From assembly GCA_034409055.1 (NCBI GenBank), contig DAOUMU010000039.1:1-53279 (forward strand): a stretch of 53,279 nucleotides of DNA, read 5' to 3'. This document shows, in pieces, positions 17,229 through 25,353 of the stretch. The stretch is from DAOUMU01 sp034409055 (lineage in GTDB: Bacteria; Chloroflexota; Anaerolineae; 4572-78; J111). Under the pieces are notes generated by a model. It did not search any database. It saw only the letters and a program-made list of their open reading frames with translations, and was not told where the DNA came from. The number at the start of each line of letters is the position of its first letter. Positions within the stretch are counted from its first letter, which is position 1. Position numbers and translations under genes: made by a program.

Positions 17229-18710
17229 TCAACCAAGGGTATGCAATTCGCAAATCTTGCGGAAATGGTAGCCGTAAATGGCCAGGGTAACGGCCAATGG
17301 GAACAACCTGGGGCGGCGAAAAAGCGTCCATAGCAGCAGTTTCCAATAATGGACACGTTCCTGGTCGATGATACCCAGACGATAGATGGAGCGAAAGAAG
17401 GCCCAGAGGTACTCCAACCTCAGTCGCTCTCTGATCTTCGGCGACTTATACTCTCGCAAGAAGGTCTTGACCCGCTGATAATAGGGCTCGGGAGCGTAAA
17501 TGTGTTCCAGTATCTTCTGGTAGCCTTCGCGCAACGTGTCAAGGTTCATGGTGGGAATAATGTTCGTGGTGCCATCTACGTTGTCCCCCGAGAGGCGATC
17601 GAGTAGGCGTCCCTCTTGCTTCAGCCGTTCGTAAAGCCTGGTGCCGGGCGGGGCCTGAAGCAAACCCACCATGGCCGTCACAATGCCGCTGTTCTGGATA
17701 AAATCGATTTGCCGCTGGAAAATAGAGGGGGTGTCATTGTCAAAACCGACGATGAAGCCCCCCTGCACTTGCAACCCGGCGCGCTGAATCCGCTTTACAT
17801 CTTCCACCAGGTCACGGTTCTTGTTCTGGTTTTTACTACATTCGGCCAGACTGTCCTCATCCGGCGTCTCGATCCCGATAAAGACCGTATCAAACCCTGC
17901 CTCGACCATCATTTGCATCAAGGGTTCATCGTCGGTCAGATTGATGGAGGCTTCCGTGTGAAACGGCATCCCCTTCTTATCTTTCTGCCATTCGATCAGG
18001 GCCGGCAATAGCTCGGTTTTAAGAGATTTTTTGTTGCCAATGAGGTTGTCGTCCACGAAAAAGACTTTTCCCCGCCACCCTAGGTAATAGAGGCCGTCCA
18101 GCTCGGCAATGATCTGGCCGGCGGTTTTGGTTCGTGGCCGGTGACCAAATAAGGCGGTCACATTGCAGAAGTCGCAATTGTAAGGGCAGCCCCGGGAAAA
18201 CTGGATACCCATCGTGACGTACCGGCTCAGATCGGCCAACTCCCACTGGGGAACCGGCGTCTGCCGGATGTCGGCAAAATTGGTTGTAGTGTAGATACGC
18301 CTGGCCTGGCCTCGTTCCAGATCCGCCAGAAAGGGAGGCAGGGTCAGTTCGGCTTCATTCAGGACGAAATGATCGACCTGTTTGAATTTTTCGTACTCAC
18401 TGGCAAAGAGGGGGCCACCGGCTACAACCTTGACCCCGGCTTCTTTACATTGGGCAATGATTTGGCGGGCCGACTCTCGTTGCACCGTCATACCACTGAT
18501 AAAGGCGTAATCAGCCCAGGCCAGGTCTGCCTCAGTAAGATTGGTCACGTTGACGTCGACCAAGCGCCTGGCCCATCCTGGCGGCAGCATGGCCGCCACT
18601 GTGAGTAAGCCCAGCGGTGGTGAGGAGGCCCTTTTGCGGATAAATTTTAGGGCGTGTTTGAAACTCCAGAATGTATCGGGAAACTCAGGATAAATCAATA
18701 GAACGTTCAT
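17229..18710 (-). CDS. B12-binding radical SAM protein, DUF4070 type
   Basis: The 493-residue protein has an N-terminal cobalamin-binding-like domain (about 1-140, including VVAGGPLF), a radical SAM barrel with C175-x3-C179-x2-C182 in RGCPYNCDFC, and a C-terminal DUF4070-like helical region. Relatives include hopanoid C-2 methylase (HpnP) and many uncharacterised homologues. Methylation of an unactivated carbon is therefore possible but not assured. The opening VYP-like strand followed by FPDTFWSFKHAL is typical of this subgroup. AAGGAG is nine bases before the ATG. No hopanoid genes are in the window, so I do not name it hpnP. Confidence 0.85.
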   Translation of the reverse strand: MNVLLIYPEFPDTFWSFKHALKFIRKRASSPPLGLLTVAAMLPPGWARRLVDVNVTNLTEADLAWADYAFISGMTVQRESARQIIAQCKEAGVKVVAGGPLFASEYEKFKQVDHFVLNEAELTLPPFLADLERGQARRIYTTTNFADIRQTPVPQWELADLSRYVTMGIQFSRGCPYNCDFCNVTALFGHRPRTKTAGQIIAELDGLYYLGWRGKVFFVDDNLIGNKKSLKTELLPALIEWQKDKKGMPFHTEASINLTDDEPLMQMMVEAGFDTVFIGIETPDEDSLAECSKNQNKNRDLVEDVKRIQRAGLQVQGGFIVGFDNDTPSIFQRQIDFIQNSGIVTAMVGLLQAPPGTRLYERLKQEGRLLDRLSGDNVDGTTNIIPTMNLDTLREGYQKILEHIYAPEPYYQRVKTFLREYKSPKIRERLRLEYLWAFFRSIYRLGIIDQERVHYWKLLLWTLFRRPRLFPLAVTLAIYGYHFRKICELHTLG

Positions 18711-19318
18711 CGAGCTTTTCTCCTTTAGCCGTCTATTTTTCTACAAAGCTCATTCGTCTCCCTATCTTTTTATGATGGTGGTAATAATCCATCAAAGACT
18801 CAGGCATCCGCCATCAAGAACACCAGGCACAAAGCCATCACGACGACAGCGAGGTTAGTGGTGGCAGGAGGAAGCTCAATGAGTGGTTACGTTAATAACG
18901 ATGAGATAGAAAGAGGAATAATCGTTTATATTTTATCACGATTGTCTGCCCGATTTCAATCAGTTTGACCCTGATTCTCACAAATTCTGTGCTGATCAAC
19001 ACCATGTCAGAGATTCTTGGGGTTTTTAGGACATGGGGGTTAACTTGGTTGGGACCAAGTCCCCAATGTTTTCGCTTCAAGGAATACCTTTTTAAATAAA
19101 ACGAGGTATAATTAGAGAATTCCAGAATTTAAATGCTCCCAAAACTGTATCGTCCGCGTGTTGCGTGTTGCGTGAGGGTTTTCGCCAAATTTAACACGCA
19201 GCACGCAGCACGCAACACGATTTTGGGAGCATTATTTTTCTGGAACTGCCTTAAAGGTTGTTATCTATCCTCTACCTTTTTTGCGAATTACATGGCATGA
19301 TTTATAAGGTGCAATCCT
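18711..19318. other. 608-bp intergenic region upstream of the helicase operon
   Basis: This is the divergent spacer between the radical SAM gene (leftward) and the helicase pair (rightward). It contains the heptamer-core hairpin element at 19119-19251. The remainder shows no supported gene. Promoters for both directions are expected here, but I could not assign them with confidence. Confidence 0.45.
19119..19251. repeat. Element E, copy 1: outer inverted arms with a heptamer core (CGTGTTG / CACGCAG)
   Basis: The outer arms GAATTCCAGAATTTAAATGC...CCCAAAA and TTTTGGGAGCATTATTTTTCTGGAACTGCC are inverted repeats. Between them lie heptamers CGTGTTG, CGTGTTG, CGTGAGG (19157-19177) facing CACGCAG, CACGCAG, CACGCAA (19195-19215). 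The same outer arms, with a different heptamer core, occur at 50181-50328. Confidence 0.88.
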
Positions 19319-21154
19319 ATGCCAAGATATAAAAGCAGGTCAGAACCTGAATTATTAACAGAATTTCTGGAGAGATACACCGTCCCACAACTTAAAAAGC
19401 TGGCCTTACTGGTGGCCTCTCATCTGCCTACTCGCAAAGCCGAAATTTTAGCTGTTCTTCAGAAATATATGGCCAGTCCTGAAAATTTACGGCAGCTTTG
19501 GCAGAGTCTCGACTCGCTCCAACAGGCGGCCGTGGCTGAAGTGGTTCACTCTCCCTCCTTGCATTTCGACGCAGCCGGTTTTCGAGCCAAGTATGGTCAG
19601 AACCCGGATTGGGGCGAAATCAGCCGCTACGGTGAAATGAAAAAACCTTCGCGGCTTCGCCTATTTTTTTACCACTACACCATGCCGCGTGATCTAAAAG
19701 AGCAACTGAAGGTCTTTGTACCTCCTCCCCGTGCCGTACAGATACGTACCGTAGACGAGCCACCCGATACCGTATCCCAAACGCGCTACGAGTATAATTA
19801 CACCACCTATGAAAGGAAGCAGTACATCGCAGCCATACCGGTCGTTCGTTGTGAAACCGAACGTGTAGCCCAACATGATGTCCATGCCGTCTTACGTTTG
19901 ATCGGCACAGGCAAAATTCGAGCCAGTGACAAGACCAAACGGGTTACTGCGGCCGGAGCAAGAGCAATTACCGAAGTGTTGCAAGGCGGTGATTTTTATC
20001 CCCCTGATGAAGCATCTGATGTTTATCGAACGGACCCAGGTCCTATCAAGGCTTTTGCCTGGCCATTGATTCTGCAAAGCGCGGGTTTGGCTAACCTTTC
20101 TGGAACTAAGCTGCACTTGACCCCCACCGGCAAGAAAGCCCTCAACTCACCTCCGCATAAAGTGATTGGTACCGCCTGGAAACGCTGGCTCAAAACGAAA
20201 CTGTTGGATGAATTCAACCGAGTCCATACTATCAAAGGCCAAACAGGCAAAGGTAAACGGGTGATGACGGCCGTAACTGGTCGGCGTGCGGTTATCGCCC
20301 AGGCTTTGGCAGAATGTCCGGTCCACGAATGGATTGCCTTTGATGAGTTCTCCCGGTTTATGCGAGCCGCTGGCTATACTTTTGAGGTGGCTCGTGATCT
20401 CTGGCAACTTTACGTTGAGGAACCATATTACGGCAGTTTGGGATACGAGGGGTTCGGGGATTGGCATATTATCCAGGCACGATATATGCTGGCTTTTCTC
20501 TTTGAATACGTGGCTGCCTTGGGGCTTATCGACGTGGCTTATATTCCGCCCTCCGGGGCTCGACTCGATTTTAGAAACTTATGGGGGGTGGATGATCTCG
20601 ACTGCTTGAGCCAATATGATGGGTTGCTGTATATCCGCCTCAACGGGTTGGGAGCCTGGTGTTTGGGGCTAACCAAGGAATACGTCCCCTCACCGATGGA
20701 GGTGCAGCAGATTCTCAAGGTGCTACCTAACCTGGATATTGTGGCTACCGTGTCTCTTTCGCCAGGAGATGTGCTATTTTTAGAACAGTTTGCCGAGCAG
20801 ACATCCGATATGGTTTGGAAGATTCAACCCGTCAAACTGCTTAAAGCGGTGGAAGAGGGGCAATCGGTGGCTGATATTGAGGCATTTCTAAAAGCAAAAT
20901 CGGGTAACAATCTACCTGACACCGTAGCCATATTTTTCAAAGAGACAGCCGAGCGAGTGTCAGCCCTGGTAGACCGGGGTTCAGCCCGGTTAATCGAGGC
21001 CCAGGATGCCGCCCTGGCCCAACTGATAGCTAACGATAGGCGGCTACGTTCCCTGTGTATGGTCGCCGGCGAACGGCATATTGTTGTTCCGGCAGACAAT
21101 GAAAAGGCATTCCGCCGGACCTTACGCGAACTTGGTTATGGAGTATCGGTATGA
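19319..21154 (+). CDS. Helicase-associated protein with XPB/Ssl2-type N-terminal domain
   Basis: The 611-residue protein is encoded directly upstream of an XPB-type helicase, with an ATGA overlap. The C-terminal third (about 470-611: LDIVATVSLSPGDV through VPADNEKAFRRTL) resembles the domain found in XPB/Ssl2 N-terminal-like and helicase-associated proteins. The N-terminal region is predicted helical and I do not recognise it. A comparable gene pair, an associated-domain protein beside an XPB helicase, exists in mycobacteria. Archaea pair XPB with the nuclease Bax1, but this protein does not look like Bax1 by eye. A role as the helicase's obligate partner in DNA repair or transcription-coupled processes is inferred. 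Confidence 0.75.
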   Translation: MPRYKSRSEPELLTEFLERYTVPQLKKLALLVASHLPTRKAEILAVLQKYMASPENLRQLWQSLDSLQQAAVAEVVHSPSLHFDAAGFRAKYGQNPDWGEISRYGEMKKPSRLRLFFYHYTMPRDLKEQLKVFVPPPRAVQIRTVDEPPDTVSQTRYEYNYTTYERKQYIAAIPVVRCETERVAQHDVHAVLRLIGTGKIRASDKTKRVTAAGARAITEVLQGGDFYPPDEASDVYRTDPGPIKAFAWPLILQSAGLANLSGTKLHLTPTGKKALNSPPHKVIGTAWKRWLKTKLLDEFNRVHTIKGQTGKGKRVMTAVTGRRAVIAQALAECPVHEWIAFDEFSRFMRAAGYTFEVARDLWQLYVEEPYYGSLGYEGFGDWHIIQARYMLAFLFEYVAALGLIDVAYIPPSGARLDFRNLWGVDDLDCLSQYDGLLYIRLNGLGAWCLGLTKEYVPSPMEVQQILKVLPNLDIVATVSLSPGDVLFLEQFAEQTSDMVWKIQPVKLLKAVEEGQSVADIEAFLKAKSGNNLPDTVAIFFKETAERVSALVDRGSARLIEAQDAALAQLIANDRRLRSLCMVAGERHIVVPADNEKAFRRTLRELGYGVSV

Positions 21155-22869
21155 GTTATAACCCGCAGAATCCGGTCATTGTCCAGGGTGACAAAAGCAT
21201 TCTGTTAGAAGTAGATAACCCGGCCTACGAAGCAGCCCGGGATGTGCTGGCTCGCTTTGCCGAACTGGAAAAAAGCCCAGAATACGTTCACACTTACCGG
21301 CTCACCCCCCTGTCCTTGTGGAATGCGGCCTCGGCCGGCCTCAGCGCAGAAGCGATTCTGGAGGGGTTAGAACGCTACAGCAAATACCCCATTCCGGGCA
21401 ATGTGCAGGTCGACATTACGGATTACATCTCCCGTTACGGCCGGGTCAAACTCGTCCGGCGGAACGGTGACCTGTTGCTCAGTTCCGATGACTATGCCCT
21501 GCTGGTTGAATTAACCCGCCAAAAAGCCCTGATCCCCTACATCATCACTCAAATTGATGACCATACCTTGCAGGTAGACCCTACCCGGCGCGGCCATATC
21601 AAGCAGGCCCTGGTCAACATTGGCTATCCCGCCGAAGATTTGGCCGGCTACGTCGATGGCGAGTCCCTCGATTTCCAACTGTGCCTGCTGACCAGCGCAG
21701 GCCAACCCTTCACTCTGCGCCATTACCAGCAAGAAGCCAGTGACATATTTTATGCGGGGGGCGCGGCCCACGGAGGTTCGGGCGTGGTAGTACTGCCTTG
21801 TGGGGCGGGCAAAACCATGGTGGGTATGGCCGTAATGGAACAGATGCAATGCAACACCCTGATTTTGACCCCCAATAGTGTCTCGGTGCGGCAGTGGATT
21901 GACGAGCTGCTGGACAAAACCACCCTGACCGAGGCACAACTTGGCGAATATACCGGCCAACGTAAAGAGATTCGGCCTGTCACCATTTCCACTTACCAAA
22001 CCATGACCTATCGCAAGCGGGGCACCAAAAGGAACGGCCTGCCGATTTTGGAACAGTTTCCGCACTTTCAATTATTTAATAAGCGGGATTGGGGCTTGAT
22101 TATTTATGACGAGGTACATCTGCTACCAGCGCCTGTTTTCAGCATCACCGCCGAACTGCAAGCCCGTCGCCGCCTGGGCCTGACGGCCACGTTAGTCCGT
22201 GAAGATGGCCGGGAAGAGGATGTTTTCTCCCTGATTGGCCCTAAAAAGTATGATGTGCCCTGGAAAGATTTAGAAAGACAGGGCTGGATTGCCACCGCCG
22301 ATGTCATCGAAATTCGCATTTCCATGCTCGATGACCTGCGGCTGAAATATGCGATGGCTAACACCCGGCAAAAATACCGCATCGCCGCCGAGAACCCGGA
22401 TAAATTGGTGGTCTTGGACCAACTATTGGCCAAACACCCGGATGACCAGATTCTCATCATCGGCATGTACCTGGATCAGCTTAAAGAGGTCAAAGCGATT
22501 TATGATTACCCCCTCATCACCGGCCAAACGCCGGTCCGTCAGCGACGCGAAATCTACCGGCAGTTCAGAGAAGGCAGCCTGCGACGGTTGATCGTCTCCA
22601 AAGTGGGTAACTTTGCCGTCGACCTGCCCAATGCCAACGTTATGATTCAAATCAGCGGCACCTTTGGTAGCCGCCAGGAGGAGGCCCAACGCCTGGGCCG
22701 GATTTTGCGCCCCAAACCAGGGAGTAAACAAACGGCCCACTTTTACACCCTGGTGACCAAAGATACTCAAGATCAAGCATTTGGCGCCAATCGCCAACTA
22801 TTCCTCACCGAGCAGGGCTACCATTACACCATTCTTTACGGCGACGAAGTAGCCGAGTATGAACAGTGA
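21151..22869 (+). CDS. XPB/Ssl2-family (ERCC3-like) superfamily 2 DNA helicase
   Basis: The 572-residue helicase has Walker A PCGAGKT (K221), the DEVH box (320-323), TATLVRED with the XPB-specific RED motif (350-352), and motif VI QRLGRILRP. The roughly 170-residue N-terminal part resembles the damage-recognition-like region of XPB. Eukaryotic XPB opens DNA in TFIIH. Bacterial members act as 3'-to-5' helicases with a presumed repair role. The start overlaps the partner gene's stop (21151-21154), so the two proteins are probably made in equal amounts. A heptamer repeat begins over the stop codon. Confidence 0.94.
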   Translation: MSYNPQNPVIVQGDKSILLEVDNPAYEAARDVLARFAELEKSPEYVHTYRLTPLSLWNAASAGLSAEAILEGLERYSKYPIPGNVQVDITDYISRYGRVKLVRRNGDLLLSSDDYALLVELTRQKALIPYIITQIDDHTLQVDPTRRGHIKQALVNIGYPAEDLAGYVDGESLDFQLCLLTSAGQPFTLRHYQQEASDIFYAGGAAHGGSGVVVLPCGAGKTMVGMAVMEQMQCNTLILTPNSVSVRQWIDELLDKTTLTEAQLGEYTGQRKEIRPVTISTYQTMTYRKRGTKRNGLPILEQFPHFQLFNKRDWGLIIYDEVHLLPAPVFSITAELQARRRLGLTATLVREDGREEDVFSLIGPKKYDVPWKDLERQGWIATADVIEIRISMLDDLRLKYAMANTRQKYRIAAENPDKLVVLDQLLAKHPDDQILIIGMYLDQLKEVKAIYDYPLITGQTPVRQRREIYRQFREGSLRRLIVSKVGNFAVDLPNANVMIQISGTFGSRQEEAQRLGRILRPKPGSKQTAHFYTLVTKDTQDQAFGANRQLFLTEQGYHYTILYGDEVAEYEQ

Positions 22870-22898
22870 GCGGTGAACAGTTATCAGTCAACAGTCAA
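22864..22898. repeat. Degenerate heptamer array overlapping the helicase stop codon
   Basis: Five heptamers of the form CAGTNNN (CAGTGAG, CGGTGAA, CAGTTAT, CAGTCAA, CAGTCAA) run from 22864 to 22898. The first contains the TGA stop of the helicase gene. The rest of the gap to 23107 shows nothing else notable except the strong GAGGAGG ribosome-binding site of the next gene. Confidence 0.7.
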
Positions 22899-23107
22899 TG
22901 TCATCAACTGCCAGAGCCAATCAAGCAGCGGACGAAAAAATTAAAAAGCGGGAACCTTTCTGCCACCCCTGACGTCCTTATGATTGTGCATAAACGCATT
23001 GAATGATTCTACTCCCTTCTAAGGATCAAATTCTACAAACTTGATTAGCCAGATTCTGGAAAAGGAATCTATTTAACTGAACCTTAACAATTTAAGAGGA
23101 GGACAAT

Positions 23108-23983
23108 ATGTTAACTTTACAATTTTTAAACAAACGTCTTTTGTTGGGTATCATTGGGGTGCTGCTTTTCTTGAGCGCAGGTGTGATCCGGGTAAATGCG
23201 GCTCCGGCTGACCTGCCGACAGCCGGCATCAAGGCCGGTCCACCCACCGGCGGACCGACCGGCTACATCATGGTTCGACGGCTCAATATCCGCTCCGGCC
23301 CTGGCACTGACTATCCGGTTCTGGCTGTGGCTCGCTATCAGGAGGTCGTGAGCCTCACCGGCCGTAATTCTGCTACCACCTGGCTACAAATACGCCGGGC
23401 CAATGGACAACAAGGTTGGGCCTATGCCTCCTTTATCGTCGCTTCAGCGGCCCATCTGTCCGCTCTGCCGGTACTTGATGATATTCCGCCGATACCCACT
23501 CCACCGCCTCCTTCAGTGCAACCTTTCGGTATAGTAACCGCTTATCGGCTCAACGTTCGCTCCGGCCCTGGCTCACATTACGGCATCATCGATCGATTGA
23601 ACCGGGAGCAGGTGGTCAGCCTGGTGGGACGCAACCCGACCAGTACCTGGCTGCAAATCAGGCTGTCTGATAACTCTCAGGGCTGGGTCTCTGCCCGTTA
23701 CATTCGGAGCGGGATGCCGATTTATACTCTGCCGGTCACCGGTGGTGAAGTACCCAATCCTCCTCCTGAAACATTCGGCTACGTGGCTGTTCCCAAACTA
23801 AACGTGCGTTCCGGTCCCGGTATGCACTACGGCATTATGGGCTGGCTGTACCGGGGCCAGCAGGTTCGCTTGCTTGATCGCAGTTACGATGATAGATGGC
23901 TCAAAGTAGAAATTGAGCCTAATTATCAGGGTTGGGTCTATGCTCGATATATTCAGAGTAACGTGCCTGATCCGATATGGTAG
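23108..23983 (+). CDS. Secreted protein with three bacterial SH3 domains
   Basis: The 291-residue protein begins with a signal peptide (RLLLGIIGVLLFLSAGV, cleavage probably near residue 31). It then has three SH3b domains at about 52-115, 136-203 and 219-286. Each carries the LN[IV]RSGPG signature and ends in a QGW[AV][YS]A strand. Short Pro-rich linkers join them. SH3b domains bind peptidoglycan peptides or other wall ligands. No catalytic domain is present, so it is likely a cell-envelope binding or sensing protein. GAGGAGG lies six bases before the ATG, an unusually strong site for this window. Confidence 0.92.
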   Translation: MLTLQFLNKRLLLGIIGVLLFLSAGVIRVNAAPADLPTAGIKAGPPTGGPTGYIMVRRLNIRSGPGTDYPVLAVARYQEVVSLTGRNSATTWLQIRRANGQQGWAYASFIVASAAHLSALPVLDDIPPIPTPPPPSVQPFGIVTAYRLNVRSGPGSHYGIIDRLNREQVVSLVGRNPTSTWLQIRLSDNSQGWVSARYIRSGMPIYTLPVTGGEVPNPPPETFGYVAVPKLNVRSGPGMHYGIMGWLYRGQQVRLLDRSYDDRWLKVEIEPNYQGWVYARYIQSNVPDPIW

Positions 23984-24157
23984 AGATGCGTCAAAAACGG
24001 CCAACGGAGAAGATATTATGTTCAAGCAAATTTGCTTCTTAACAATCAATGTCATTAAGTTAACGAATAGGCCGATTGGGGCAGTATTAGAGCCTGGGTA
24101 TGCGTGTACCCGACTTTGCCGCAGCCGACTAAGGCGGTGCGGATGCGTTGAGCCATG

Positions 24158-25153
24158 CTATGCTCTCCTGACCAGGTTCAAGTTACGACGCAGCCGGGGA
24201 AAATTATAACGCATACCCGGAAACTTCTGCAGGCCCTCCTCTTTAATCTCAGTGTCGAACAGCCGGGTGATGGCCTCATACTCCTCGTCATCCAAATCAA
24301 GCTCAAAGGCTTCGATCGAGGTCTGTAACTGACTTAAGGAGCTAACCCCGACAATCGGTGTTGTCACAGCCGGCGAATAGCGGACCCAGGCCGTGGCCAA
24401 TTGAGCCGGATGAACCCCACGCTCGGCGGCAAATTGGTTAAAGCGATCCACACTGTCTCCATACTGGGCCAGCCAGGTCAAGAGACGCGAGTCTGTTTGG
24501 GCGCGGGTGTCGATCAGTGAGACTTGACCGGCCTGGTACTTGCCCGCTAACAGACCGGCGGCCAGGGGGCGGTAGACGGTAATGGCCACCGGCTCGACCA
24601 TAGCCTGGGGCAAAATTTCAATTTCAACCCCTCGTTCGACGAGGTTATAGGCCACCTGGTTGCAAACCAAGGAGGGCCAACCGTTACGAACGGCAAGGGT
24701 ATTGGAGTGGGCAAGCAACCAGGCCGGATAATTACAACAACCCACGTAGCGAGTCTTGCCCTGGCTAACGACCTGGTTCAGGGCTGCCATAATTTCTGCG
24801 GGATTCATACCCTCGACCGGCCAATGGATCATATACAAATCAACGTACTCAATCTGCATGCGAGCCAGACTCTCGTCGATACTTTTCAGAATGCTTTGGG
24901 CATCAATGCCCTTATTCACCTTGGTTCCGATGAATAACTTATTGCGCCGGCCTTTGATGATCCGTCCCAGCATCTCCTCGGTCAGACCGTTGCCATACAT
25001 GGCGGCGGTATCAATAAAATTGACCCCCTGTTCAATTGCCGCTCCCAGAATACGATCGGCCTCTGCCTGGTCGCACCGCTGACCAAACATCATCGTGCCC
25101 AGGCACATCTCAGAAACCTTTTCTCCGGTCTTGCCAAATTCTACGTAGTTCAT
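24158..25153 (-). CDS. Aldo/keto reductase
   Basis: This NADPH-dependent oxidoreductase of the aldo-keto reductase superfamily (about 331 residues) reduces aldehydes or ketones. The catalytic tetrad is visible in the longer numbering (from GTG 25165) as D52, Y57, K82 and H114 in IDTAAMYG, GTKVN and YMIHWP. The C-terminal NADP-binding region TPIVGVSSLSQL is also present. I prefer the ATG at 25153 (MNYVEFGKTG), the usual family start. The last 25 residues are basic (FPRLRRNLNLVRR). The gene is monocistronic and the substrate is unknown. Confidence 0.93.
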   Translation of the reverse strand: MNYVEFGKTGEKVSEMCLGTMMFGQRCDQAEADRILGAAIEQGVNFIDTAAMYGNGLTEEMLGRIIKGRRNKLFIGTKVNKGIDAQSILKSIDESLARMQIEYVDLYMIHWPVEGMNPAEIMAALNQVVSQGKTRYVGCCNYPAWLLAHSNTLAVRNGWPSLVCNQVAYNLVERGVEIEILPQAMVEPVAITVYRPLAAGLLAGKYQAGQVSLIDTRAQTDSRLLTWLAQYGDSVDRFNQFAAERGVHPAQLATAWVRYSPAVTTPIVGVSSLSQLQTSIEAFELDLDDEEYEAITRLFDTEIKEEGLQKFPGMRYNFPRLRRNLNLVRRA

Positions 25154-25353
25154 AGTTGTCTTCACTACCGCCGGAGTAGTCCGGCAGGCAACATTCGTCT
25201 CCTTTCTACATTGTAAGCCATGATTTTAATATACCAGCCCCCTCTGTTACAAAAACGACCGCTGACCGTTGATAAAATGCCCTTTGGCTACCGACGACCG
25301 CCGAAATAGCACACTATCGTCAATCTCTCTATTGGGGTAGTGCATACGGACCT

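Noticed and set aside
17229..18710. Calling the DUF4070 radical SAM gene hpnP
   Set aside because: Similarity covers a broad group, and no hopanoid genes are present in the window.
21511..22071. 186-residue minus-strand frame inside the XPB helicase gene
   Set aside because: It is antisense to conserved helicase motifs and without its own signals.
23913..24209. 98-residue plus-strand frame between the SH3 and aldo/keto reductase genes
   Set aside because: It starts inside the SH3 gene, ends within the reductase gene and shows no family features.
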